From positions 97,407,912 to 97,471,911 of the forward strand of contig CM060962.1 in assembly GCA_030765045.1 (NCBI GenBank): DNA of 64,000 nt, read 5' to 3'. Under the pieces are notes generated by a model, which worked only from the letters and a program-made list of their open reading frames with translations, was not told the DNA's origin and did not search any database. Position numbers and translations under genes: made by a program. Source of the DNA: Tenodera sinensis (Eukaryota; Arthropoda; Insecta; Mantodea; Mantidae). Positions 1 through 10,000 of this stretch are shown in pieces. Each line of letters starts with the position of its first letter. Position 1 is the stretch's first letter.

Positions 1-184
1 AAGAGGTAAACAAATAGACGGTCAAACAGAGAATAGGACCAAATGACTTACGAGTCATGTTCTCGCCACCTCTGCTTAAAAAGTTGATTTTTATTCACCA
101 TCTCTCCTTAACTGCTATGGTTTTAGCGTCCCATTCCACTTAATATATATATAACTGCTTAAGATTGCTCAGTGGCTTCTTTTT

Positions 185-345
185 CAAGCTTGGGATTCCT
201 TTACAATCTACGACATACGACTACCAGCTTTACTTCCCTTCCGAAGGCAGCCGCACTATGAAGTTTTACTCCCGAAAAAATCATCCCCTCCACAGGTTTG
301 AACCCGCAATCTCGAGAACCAGTGACTTTGCTTAATACGTAACTG
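185..345 (-). mobile_element. tRNA-derived SINE, family C, copy 1 (decayed)
   Basis: Read on the minus strand, a B-box-like GGGTTCAAACCTG is followed by a short body ending in GGGAAGTAAAGC. The same body motif (CTTCGGGAGGGAAGTAAAGC) recurs at about 16480-16500 on the plus strand, which is why I treat both as one SINE family. The A box is weak and I see no target duplication. Upstream (1-184) I see nothing recognisable apart from a short TATATA run near 141. Confidence 0.45.
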
Positions 346-547
346 TTTCTTTTTGTTTTTAGCACGCAGTTCTCGCATAAAGCTGTATAAGTGATCTCTG
401 TTGTTGCAGAGGCTAAGATTTCTTTAAACGCGTTTCAAAATAAAGGATGTAAAATAAGACAGGTGTATAAAATTTGTTTTATTTGTTTAATCTGGGAAAC
501 ATTTAGATAAGTTACACGTATGTAGAACATCATTCTATAAGTCGATG

Positions 548-850
548 GCATTACATTGAGTAAAACTAACCCCGCCACGCAACAGCCGTTCCGGGCTAAG
601 GCCTACCGCTCGGACGCTACGTCTCCCACCTCAGTTCGTCACAGGCGTAATGGGTGGGGTGCAGTTCTCGAGTGTAGGACGTGGTCAGCACTACGGTCTC
701 TCCCGGCCCGTATATGAGGTCTTCGCAGTTAGAGGCCATTACCTCTCAATGAAGCGGCTCCTCAATTGGCCCTTGAGGGACCTGGTCCGGGCTGAGTGAA
801 CCCCGGACCAGGTCTCCCAGTGGGCGAAAATTCCCAAGGCATTATCGGGA
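548..850 (+). repeat. Dispersed GC-rich repeat, family D, copy 1
   Basis: A GC-rich block in AT-rich surroundings. It resembles two other blocks in the window (27755-27870 and 44783-45080) in phrases such as CGGGCTAAGGCCTACCG, TCAATTGGCCC and GGCTGAGTGAACCCCGGA. No open frame or tRNA-like promoter is convincing, so the class of element is unknown. It ends just before the long inverted repeat that starts at 874. Confidence 0.55.
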
Positions 851-873
851 ATCAAGACCGCTTCGTCGAAAAC

Positions 874-1243
874 AAAAATAATTTGTGTCAAATATTTGGA
901 GCCATCTAGCTTCTTGACGAATGGGCATAAATGCTTTACTGTTCCACTAACTGTCGCGCAAACATTGTTTGGAAAATGCTGTAATGTATTTTTATCTTAA
1001 TGCGAACGAATTTAGTCACCATTTAATGCTAAAATGTAATTGCAAAGCTTAACTTCTAAGAGAGACTCCGCAACGTCCTGTTAACATTAAGTTGTAACTA
1101 AATTCATTTGAATTGAGGTAAAAATGCATTGCAGCATTCTTCACACAATGTTTGCACGACAGTTACTGAAATAATAAACCATTTATATCCATTCCTCAAG
1201 AAGCTAAAGGGCTCCATACAAATATTTGACACATTTTATTTTT
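874..1243. repeat. Long imperfect inverted repeat (about 147-bp arms, 72-bp loop)
   Basis: The left arm 874-1020 aligns with the reverse complement of 1093-1243 over its whole length, by eye about 80% identical with few small gaps. Examples are TGTGTCAAATATTTG at 884-898 against its complement at 1219-1233, and CAAACATTG at 959-967 against 1148-1156. Transcribed, it would form a hairpin of about 370 nt. It could be a fold-back DNA transposon, two inverted copies of one element, or a hairpin-RNA locus. No open frame of note lies inside. Confidence 0.8.
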
Positions 1244-1573
1244 TTCGGAGAAACTGTTTTTTACCAACAATAATTGTATTACACATATGTGTTACACTCA
1301 TCGTGTAGAATCTCTGGTCAACACTTGGTCGAAGCAGTACCTTCCACCCTGTTCATACATGTTATTGCTCGTATGCGCATTTAAAAAATGATATGCTATT
1401 CGAAATAATTTGAGCATTTTTGAAAGTAGTTAAAATGTTCTATATAAGCGGTATTTGTGGGGGAGAGATTTTGCTGAAATCCTTTCCATCTTATCCTTGG
1501 AAAATGCTTCATTTTATACTTAAGTTTGCTGTTTACGAACGTTTTGCCTTTTTAGTTATGCTATTCAGACACA

Positions 1574-1818
1574 AAACCGGACATTTGGCTGGACCCGTGG
1601 CACAGTTGGTAGAGCACCTACCTGCTGTGCTAGGGGTCCTGGGTTCGATTCCCGGCAGAGGGGTAGGAATTTTTCTCCAGCCAAGATTATTCATAATCCG
1701 TCCCTCAGTCTGGCAGTATGAATGTGAATTCAAAGTATAAAAACCCCAAAGATCGAAAAACCCACTGTTATAAATGTAAAATGTAAATGTAAAAATTAAA
1801 AAAATAAACCGGACATTT
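1574..1818 (+). mobile_element. tRNA-derived SINE with 13-bp target duplication
   Basis: The element (1587-1805) starts with a tRNA-like head: A box TGGCACAGTTGG at 1598-1609 and B box GGTTCGATTCC at 1642-1652. It ends in an A-rich tail with repeated AAATGTA units. It is bracketed by AAACCGGACATTT at 1574-1586 and again at 1806-1818, a perfect 13-bp duplication. SINEs of this kind are transcribed by RNA polymerase III and mobilised by a partner LINE. It is not a functional tRNA gene because the acceptor arm cannot form. Small overlapping reading frames here are incidental. Confidence 0.88.
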
Positions 1819-2383
1819 TCTAAGACTTTTTCTTTGTTGCTTAGGTGGGAGATTCGGACTATAACACATATGCATTTTTGGTAAAATTTCGATATAGAAC
1901 TTCAATGTGGAATACAATAGCTATTCCATCCACTATACGATGTGGTAGGGAATAAAAAGTAAGACAATAAACTATGCATTAAAAGTGAAATCTAATTTCA
2001 GCAATATAATTGAGGAACATCGCTGGGTTTAGCATCCAATAAACGCCAGGAGTTTTTCGACGCAGTGCACAACTGAGCTTTTGGGGACTAATATGACTCC
2101 GATTACGGCGTTCTGATATTATGGTTTGGTTGGCAAAGCTAAGCGCTGTTTAGTGAATTTTCCTCCAGTGAGTTGTTTGGACTTTTAAACCGACTAATGC
2201 AGCAGGAACACATATTCTGCAGTTTTATAAAACAAACAATTTTGGAATCCCATTTCCTCACACTCATTCCAAATCAAGGTAAGTCTGTTATCGACTTGAA
2301 GGGCCACTATAGGTTTAGAGTGCGCTGGAAGATAATGAGAATCAGTGTTAGTGCAAACAACGTCAAAAGATAATTTTCGGCTT

Positions 2384-2398
2384 GGGGGGGGGGGGGGG
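2384..2398 (+). repeat. Poly-G run (15 bases)
   Basis: An uninterrupted G tract just upstream of the ATT microsatellite. Such a run may be a sequencing weak point or a G-quadruplex-like structure; the sequence alone does not decide. Confidence 0.9.
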
Positions 2399-2429
2399 CA
2401 CTGTTGCCATGTAAAAGCAGATTTGATTT

Positions 2430-3027
<598 letters not shown>

Positions 3028-3969
3028 CCAGCTGTTGTCTAGGGTTATGTAATGAAATATTCTCGAAACTTCTTTGTCCTCGCACAATATACCTTCCTAG
3101 GGGAAGAGAAATATTTTAGAGCGGTGCACTCTCGCATACTTGTGTAACACCTACACAATGCTCTCATTGCACATAACTTCACAGTATTACCAGGTATGTT
3201 GTGGAATGAGGATACCGTGGCTTTGCTGTTTTTCATGAGAATGCAAAATAGTTTTAAATTATTGTCATTGCTAGTTACTTTCCATACTTTTCGGTGCCAA
3301 CACAATTGAGAAATTCCCTTCTAGTTTAAACGCCCTTTTGTTTCTTTAAGCTGAGGCAAAACTTTCTGTGGTGTTGTGGTAAACGAACAGTGTGGTAACC
3401 GTGCCAAGGTGCAGCTGCAGTTATCTATCTTCCCATTATTTCTTTATAAAGTTATTAATCTCATCTGACAATAATTTATGTCACAGTCGCTGTTCCCTAT
3501 TTGCCTGAGATCTTCGGCTTCCTGTGTGGCTCTTTCATTGCATCACATCCCCTTGGGGGCTACAGCATCAATAAATCTCTCGTAGATCGCAGTGCAAAAG
3601 GAATGCCCCTTCGTATTACATCCCTTACCCTATACCATGTAGGTTGCGAACCCTGGTTGCTGCTTTGTAATTCTGTACGTATGACGTTTATACCACTCAG
3701 TTATATCGTACTTAAAATCTCATAAACTTATACTCTGCTCGAATGTACTTTTGCAATGGGTGAAATTCTATTTTCATTTAAAAGCCTTTCTTGTATATCA
3801 TTGGGACGCCTATAATTTTGCATTTAGACCTTTCAGCTTCATTATTCTAATGACACTGGCTAATATGCATAATGTATCAAATATACGTATCATAAGTCAC
3901 GTCACAGTTAAGATATTGATTTAATTTCTTCTGTGTATAAAATCTAGAGTCGTAACCAGTCGATTCGCT
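3028..3969. other. Anonymous AT-rich DNA with a possible repeat tail
   Basis: I see no gene. CCCCTTGGGGGC at 3549-3560 followed 10 bases on by AATAAA resembles 4209-4220 plus AATAAA at 4230, so 3500-3610 may be a fragment of the composite repeat annotated at 3970-4345. Confidence 0.4.
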
Positions 3970-4345
3970 AGATGCTTACAACGCTAACCAAGCGAAATGA
4001 CTCCGCGGTAACGTGTGAGGCTCGCATTCGGGTTCCATTTCCATGACCAACCTTCCTGACCCTGCCGAGGTTCCTCTTTGAGGATACGGGAGACCGCGAG
4101 AAGTCGTCAAACTTGATAAATCTTACAGACCTCTGCCAATATCTGTGCCGCAGTCTGTATCTGGCCGCCTGGTGTCTCCTCTCACCTCATCCTTCCTCCC
4201 GATGGTTCCCCCTTGGGGGCATAGGTCCAATAAACACAGTATCAGTACCCAATCCCTCCGTATCTCTTGTATTCCTATTCCTATTACAACGCTATCTTCT
4301 TTCGGGTGATTTTGGCATATTAGGTTGTGGGGTGTAAAGTGCATG
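3970..4345 (+). mobile_element. Composite SINE-like repeat, family A/F, plus-strand copy
   Basis: A SINE-like head (GCATTCGGGTTCCATTTCC, then GACCAACCTTCCTGACCC) is followed by a tail containing GACCTCTGCC and CTCCTCTCACCTCATCC. The same head and tail, in the same order, occur on the minus strand at 25640-26235, and the head alone at 49108-49322 on the minus strand. The copies are diverged and no target duplication is evident, so this is an old insertion. Confidence 0.55.
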
Positions 4346-4862
4346 TTATAGTAAATATCTCGTGAAATCGGCTAGAAAATTGGTGTAGCATTGTCCATGC
4401 TTTTCACACGGACAAAATAAGTCGTATCTCTTAAACGGATTTTTCAATATTGCAGATCCTTGAGTTATGTAAATAAGTCAATGAAATGCGAAGTAGGATG
4501 CCAAGGGGGACTAACGACTAACGACACATCTGCCGCTTAATAGCTTTTATGAGTTAAAATATAGTGTCAGGTGATTCACTTGGTATAGGTATATTGCGTT
4601 ATTGACTGTCTTAGCAGATCCCTTCAGGGGTAGCAGAGCTTGCCCTTTTCATAGTAGTTAACTTACAGTTCTACTTTCTCTACCAGTTATCTAAGAGATA
4701 GAGAAACTAATGCATTCCACACAAAAATTCGGCACCAGAATTACACCCAAGCTTCTGAGTCCCAAAAATCCATTTTTCGAAAAAGGTCCGCATGGAAATG
4801 TACAAAACTTGATATTTAAGTTCAGTATCTTTCAAAATGCGGGACGAAGATTTTCAAAAACA
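4346..4862. other. Anonymous flank upstream of the retrotransposon
   Basis: AT-rich with no recognisable feature. It provides the pre-insertion sequence on the left side; the right side resumes at 11022. Confidence 0.6.
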
Positions 4863-4874
4863 TCCCCACATCCA

Positions 4875-4996
4875 CCCCTCCGAAGGAGTGTCGCCTTGCC
4901 GTGGCGGAGGGGCTCAGTACCCGAACCAGACGGCCTACTAACTGTGTCTTTGTGACCACTGGTAGGCAAGAGGTGAGGGGAAGCTAAGAACATTCC
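4875..4996 (+). ncRNA. HDV-like self-cleaving ribozyme at the exact 5' end of the retrotransposon
   Basis: The hepatitis-delta-type nested double pseudoknot can be drawn directly. P1 is CCCCTCC (4875-4881) with GGAGGGG (4906-4912), 7 perfect pairs. P2 is GGAGTGT (4885-4891) with ACATTCC (4990-4996), 7 pairs with one G-U. P3 is GCC (4893-4895) with GGC (4903-4905), closing a 7-nt L3. P4 has GCCTACTA with TGGTAGGC and an ACC/GGT plus CCC/GGG base. J4/2 contains CTAA at 4984-4987, matching the C-N-A-A catalytic strand in which the C acts as general acid. Cleavage would fall just before 4875, the TSD-defined first base. Ribozymes of this type process the 5' ends of R2 and other non-LTR elements. 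I could not identify P1.1 with confidence, and P1 starts with C rather than the commoner G. Confidence 0.8.
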
Positions 4997-5740
4997 AACG
5001 GGTAGATGAGGCTCGTTAGTCTTGGTCGACGACTCATCTAGGAGAAGAGGACTCCGAAATCAAACTCCCCCAGGGGAACCTACCACGGTAGGTCCGGGTT
5101 TGGCGCACCCGGGGCCCCGAGCTGCTCACTATCACTTCACCCCCTCCACCTTCATTAACTGTGCCACGTGCAACGTTTTATGTTGCTTTTTATATCACCC
5201 TCTTCCTCTTCTAGGCTTATTCTGATTATTAGTTTGTAAGTTCCTAGATTTATAACTCCTGTCTCACCAGCAGGGATCTTTCCTATCTCCGTGGTCCTGT
5301 CCCACGGTTTTCAGCGCGGCCCCCGACTTGTGTGCTCTTCGGAGGTCTCAGGCGCGAAGGTTGTGCGGACCCTTCACACTGCCCCCATGTGTAGCCTTAG
5401 GTGCGGAGCCCGTCCACACGTCATGTACACCCACGTAGCTCCTTGAGGGCACGGCCGGTGTTAATCTCCCGACGGCCGCGTGCCGTCGGGTTAGTATCAC
5501 CGGCCGGACGTGTTACCGCTGACGGAGCCCCGGTGTAATCAACCCGAAGTCCCCTGAATCCACGCTGACTCCGTTGAGGCAGCGTGTGCTAAAGCGGGGA
5601 GCCACAGGCGGTTATTCCTGTGGTGGGGGCATAAAACCGGGGTGTCACGTGGTGAACGGTTTACCCATGCGGACAAGCAGTGGAGATCGGAGGGTAGCTC
5701 CTCTGAAGTACGCCTTGAGGTCAGTCATGGAGGGGTCTCC
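4997..5740 (+). other. 5' UTR of the retrotransposon
   Basis: About 740 GC-rich bases between the ribozyme fold and the first in-frame ATG of ORF1. The frame of ORF1 is open upstream to at least 5642, but only through a GTG codon, so I treat this part as untranslated. It should also hold the internal RNA polymerase II promoter elements expected of such elements; I cannot point to a specific one. Confidence 0.6.
5452..5506 (+). promoter_or_regulatory. Strong two-part hairpin in the 5' UTR
   Basis: An outer perfect stem CGGCCGGTG (5452-5460) with CACCGGCCG (5498-5506) encloses an inner perfect stem CCCGACGGC (5468-5476) with GCCGTCGGG (5482-5490) and loop CGCGT. Eighteen GC-rich pairs in 55 nt should be very stable in the RNA. 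Its role is unknown; protein binding, packaging or translational control are possibilities. Confidence 0.85.
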
Positions 5741-7009
5741 ATGGCGGCACAGACCGTGGAGATTTTGGTGTCTTTCTTTTCTTTGACCCCCGGATGGCAG
5801 GCTGACGCCGACGGTTCCGGATGGGGGTCCGATTTCAACATGCATCCGCGCAAACCCTCCCATTTTGACAGTTTTTTAGTCATGACCTTGGCCAGTGAAA
5901 GGAAAACGATGAAGGATCTGAGCCCCTTTTACATCAAAAAAGAACTCGACAGGATTTGTGGCCTTGTTAAAAACGCCACCCGAGTACGAGACGGTACGCT
6001 TTTGGTAGAAGTGACCACCGCAGACCAGTGCCAGAAATTGTTGAAAGCCACTTTATTGGGCTCCTACCCCATCCGGGTAGCCCCACATAAATCTCTAAAC
6101 TCATGCAGAGGAGTTGTCACCACATCCAGTCTGGACGGTCTGTCAAACGAGGAGATTGTTACTTGCCTCTCCGACCAGCGTGTGTGTCAAGCGTACCGTC
6201 TGACAAGAAAGCAGGATGGTAAAGTGATTGAATTACGTACGGTTTTCCTCACTTTTAAGGGCACACAGTTGCCAGAATACATCTTCTGCGGGTACGAGCG
6301 TGCCGCCGTACGTCAATATGTGCCGAACCCTATGCGCTGTTTTCAGTGTCAGAAGTTCGGACATACTAAGACCGCGTGCAACCATCCTGCCGTTTGTGAG
6401 CGTTGTGGCCTATCACCTCATGAGGGCACGGCTTGTACCCGTGACCCTCATTGTGTTAACTGTGGAGCCGGTCATCCATCTAGCTCGCGTCAGTGTGCGA
6501 AGTTTCTGGATGAAAAATGTATACAGGAGCTACGCGTGAAAGAACATCTTACATTTCCAGAGGCGCGTCGTCGCTTTGAGCAGCTGCAACCTGCAACCAC
6601 CACAGGTTATGCCTTGGCTGCCCGACGCGCTCCTGTCAACACCGTAGCGATACAGCATGTCCCTGTATCAGATGCTTCCACACAGACAGACCTACCAGCG
6701 AGTACTGTTCCACTGTCTCGTGCCACACCTGCAAAAGCTACAACATCTACAGCCGTGCAGACACCAGCTCACAAGGCGTCCACAAGTCGTAGCCAGCCTG
6801 TTGATAGCCATTCCTCTAGGCCTGATGTTCGCGCCAGCAGCCACACGTCATCAATGAAGTCCCGCTCCCGCTCCCGTTCCGCGAGCCGCAGGGGATCTTC
6901 AGACTCCCGTACATCCGAGGAGTCACTAGGGGATGACGAAATTAACCTACCCCGTCCAAAGTCGGTTAAGGTAAAGATGAAAAAGAAAAAGATGAAGACG
7001 AACCACTAA
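5741..7009 (+). CDS. Retrotransposon ORF1, gag-like RNA-binding protein
   Basis: ORF1 of the I-group element, 422 residues from the first in-frame ATG at 5741; the ATG at 5840 has a better -3 base (A) and could be the real start. ORF1 proteins coat the element RNA in a ribonucleoprotein particle. The N-terminal half resembles the RRM-like region of insect ORF1 proteins. Three zinc knuckles follow at about residues 200-252: CX2CX4HX4C twice, then CX2CX3HX6C. The C-terminal third is Ser/Thr/Ala-rich, then SR-dipeptide rich (near residues 373-390), and ends in a lysine-rich stretch that could bind RNA or act as a nuclear signal. No stop or frameshift interrupts it. The TAA at 7007-7009 is in the same frame as ORF2, only four codons before its ATG. 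Confidence 0.92.
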   Translation: MAAQTVEILVSFFSLTPGWQADADGSGWGSDFNMHPRKPSHFDSFLVMTLASERKTMKDLSPFYIKKELDRICGLVKNATRVRDGTLLVEVTTADQCQKLLKATLLGSYPIRVAPHKSLNSCRGVVTTSSLDGLSNEEIVTCLSDQRVCQAYRLTRKQDGKVIELRTVFLTFKGTQLPEYIFCGYERAAVRQYVPNPMRCFQCQKFGHTKTACNHPAVCERCGLSPHEGTACTRDPHCVNCGAGHPSSSRQCAKFLDEKCIQELRVKEHLTFPEARRRFEQLQPATTTGYALAARRAPVNTVAIQHVPVSDASTQTDLPASTVPLSRATPAKATTSTAVQTPAHKASTSRSQPVDSHSSRPDVRASSHTSSMKSRSRSRSASRRGSSDSRTSEESLGDDEINLPRPKSVKVKMKKKKMKTNH

Positions 7010-7021
7010 TTCTTCTTTACC

Positions 7022-10000
7022 ATGGAAATAATCCAGTGGAATGTTAATGGGTTCCGGGCACGTGTTCCGGACATACAGCATCTCGTTGCGCAACGCTCTC
7101 CATCAATCGTCTGCCTACAAGAAACACATTTGCACCCTAATCACGCATTACATCTTCGTGGTTTTTCGGCTTTTAGGCATGACTCTGCAGCTGATCGACG
7201 AGCTAGCGGAGGAGTTGCTACTTTGGTGGCGCATACCATCTCTGCCACAAGCATCCCGCTAAACACGCCGCTGCAAGCTGTGGCTGTGCGTGTCCAGTTG
7301 CAGGGCTTAAGTCTGTCAATTTGCAATGTCTATCTGCCACCGGTCAGTGTTGTACACGAGAACGACCTTCGAGCTCTTTTGGCTCAGATTCCGCCACCCT
7401 TTATCTTCCTTGGTGATCTGAATGCCAAACACTCTTCATGGGGCTCCGACACTGACGATGCTCGCGGATGCCTTGTAGGTGACGTTTGCGATATGTCCGG
7501 CCTCCTTTTGTTGAACACTGGTGCCCCTACCTTTTTATCATCTGCCTATGGTACGTACTCCGCCTTAGACGTTAGCTTCTGTAGCCCGTCATTGGTACCA
7601 CTCATTGATTGGTCGGTGCTCTCCGACCTCTTTGGCAGTGATCATTTTCCCATTAACATTCACATATCTGGTTTCCATACTATTCCAACACGACACCCTC
7701 ACTGGATTATTTCCAAGGCTGACTGGGGGAAATTTCGTTCCCTCATTCACCTTACCGACGATGGTTTTACCACCATCGACAACATGGTGGAGTATTTTAC
7801 ATGTTCTGTCCTGCTTGCAGCAAATTCCAGCATTCCTCGCGGTTCTACTACACCTCGTCATCTTCCTGTGCCTTGGTGGTCCGAGGAATGTCGTTTGGCT
7901 GTTAAAGCCCGCAAACGGGCCTTGCGAGTTTTCAGTGCACATCCTACGGAAGAGAACTTTATTACCTTTAAGCGAGTGCGTGCCCGGGCGCGTTTTGTAC
8001 TCCGCAGTGCAAAACGCACATCCTGGGTAACTTACGTCTCTTCCATCTCTCGACGCACTTCAACACAAAGGGTGTGGACTGCGGTTCGGCGTATGTACGG
8101 CAAGTGTCGCCGGACGATAATACCCGGTCTTGCCGTGCAGGGACGCTCTTACACCCACGAGCAGGATATCGCCGACGCCCTCGCAGACGCTTTCGCTGCT
8201 GATAGCCAAACCCAAAGCTACCACACTACCTTTTTACCCGTCAAGGAATCTGCGGAGCGGGTAGTCCTCAATTTTAAAAGTGACTCTAGTGAACCGTACA
8301 ACGCTCATTTTACGGAGGCGGAGCTAGCCCATGCTTTGTCTCTCGCGAAGGACTCTTCTCCTGGGCCTGATGACATTCACCGACAAATGCTGCTTCATCT
8401 TCCACCTGAGGCGTTGACCTTCCTGCTGAACATGTACAACCGCATCTGGCTTCAGCAGGTTTTCCCTTCTTCCTGGCGCGAGGGTACTGTCATCCCTATC
8501 CCTCGGCCGGGGAAGGACCGGACACTTCCCTCTAGCTACCGTCCTATCTGCCTGACGAGTGTCGTTTGTAAGACCATGGAACGAATGATTAACACTCGCT
8601 TAGTGTGGTGGCTAGAGACGAATAACCTGCTGAGCAACGTTCAGTGCGGCTTTCGTCGTCATCGCTCGAGTGTCGATAACCTTACTCGCATGGAGGCCTA
8701 CATCCAGAATGCCTTTCTCATGAAGCAGCATGTCGTGGGGGTGTTCTTCGACCTGCAGAAGGCCTACGACACTACATGGCGCTATGGTATCCTCCGTAGT
8801 TTACACGACTACGGTTTACGTGGCCATCTAGCTCTCTTTGTTCTTAATTTTTTACAACTTCGCCGATTTCGTGTCCGCATTGGCCATACGCTTTCACAAG
8901 AACGAATCCAGGAGAATGGTGTACCCCGGGGGTCGATTCTGAGTGTAACACTTTTCGCCGTGGCCATCAACGGCATTGCCAGTGTTGTTCGTAGGGGAAT
9001 ACCAATGTCACTGTATGTTGACGACTTTGCGATATATTATCGCTCTCATAGTTTAGAGCACATCGAGCGTCAACTGCAGCTAGCTATAACATCCATCGCC
9101 GAGTGGGCATTTCGCACCGGCTTTCAGTTCTCCCCTACGAAAACACAATGTGTCCACTTCCATCGACTTCGTGGCGTACACCCGGCCCCTGATCTTTATT
9201 TGCGTGGCACGCGTCTTCCATTTGTTCCGCACCTGAAATTCTTGGGCTTACACCTCGACACCAAACTTACATGGGAGCACCATATTCGTTATCTGCGTGC
9301 TTCCTGCGATCGTTCGCTTCGGGTGCTCCGGGTTTTATCTGGGGTATCTTGGGGCGGCGATCGCACGGTCATGTTGAGGTTGTATCGTTCACTGGTCCGG
9401 TCCAAATTAGACTACGGCTGTTTTATCTATGGCTCCGCATCCGCCTCTAAACTCCGCCTTTTAGATACAATACATCACACTGGTATCCGTCTCGCTACTG
9501 GGGCTTTCCGTACAAGTAGAGTGGACTGTCTGTATGCTGATTCTGGCGAACCCCCACTGTCTGCCCGACGCTCGTTGTTACTATGTTCCTACGTGGCAAG
9601 GTTGGCCGCTCATCCAGGTCATCCTTCGTTTCCACCTGTATTGCGTCCAGACCTAGTGTACCGTTATACGCGGAATACAACTATCTCCCGTCCAAGCGGC
9701 ATCAGGTTTCGAGAACTTCTGACCGCACACGATCTACGCTTGCCAGCCGTAGAGCGGCATTCGCATGGCCGATACCCTCCATGGCAGCTCCAGCGTGCAC
9801 GCTTTGACCTGGAGCTGTCGAGCTGTGCGAAGTTAGCTACCCCTCACTCGGTGTTTCACCAACTTTTCACCGCAGTTCTGGGCCGATACCGGACTCATAC
9901 TCCGGTATTTACTGATGGCTCACGGATGGGTAGTGCGACGGGTTCCGCTTTTGTATACCATGGCGACGTTCGCAAGTACCGCCTTCCAGACGCCAGTTCA

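Noticed and set aside
5642..5740. Upstream extension of ORF1 starting at 5642
   Set aside because: The codon there is GTG; the first in-frame ATG is at 5741, so the 33 extra residues are unlikely to be translated by a normal start.
7605..8030. Additional frames inside ORF2 (also 9495-9680 and 10201-10559)
   Set aside because: They are out-of-frame shadows of an intact 1228-residue polyprotein with complete catalytic motifs.
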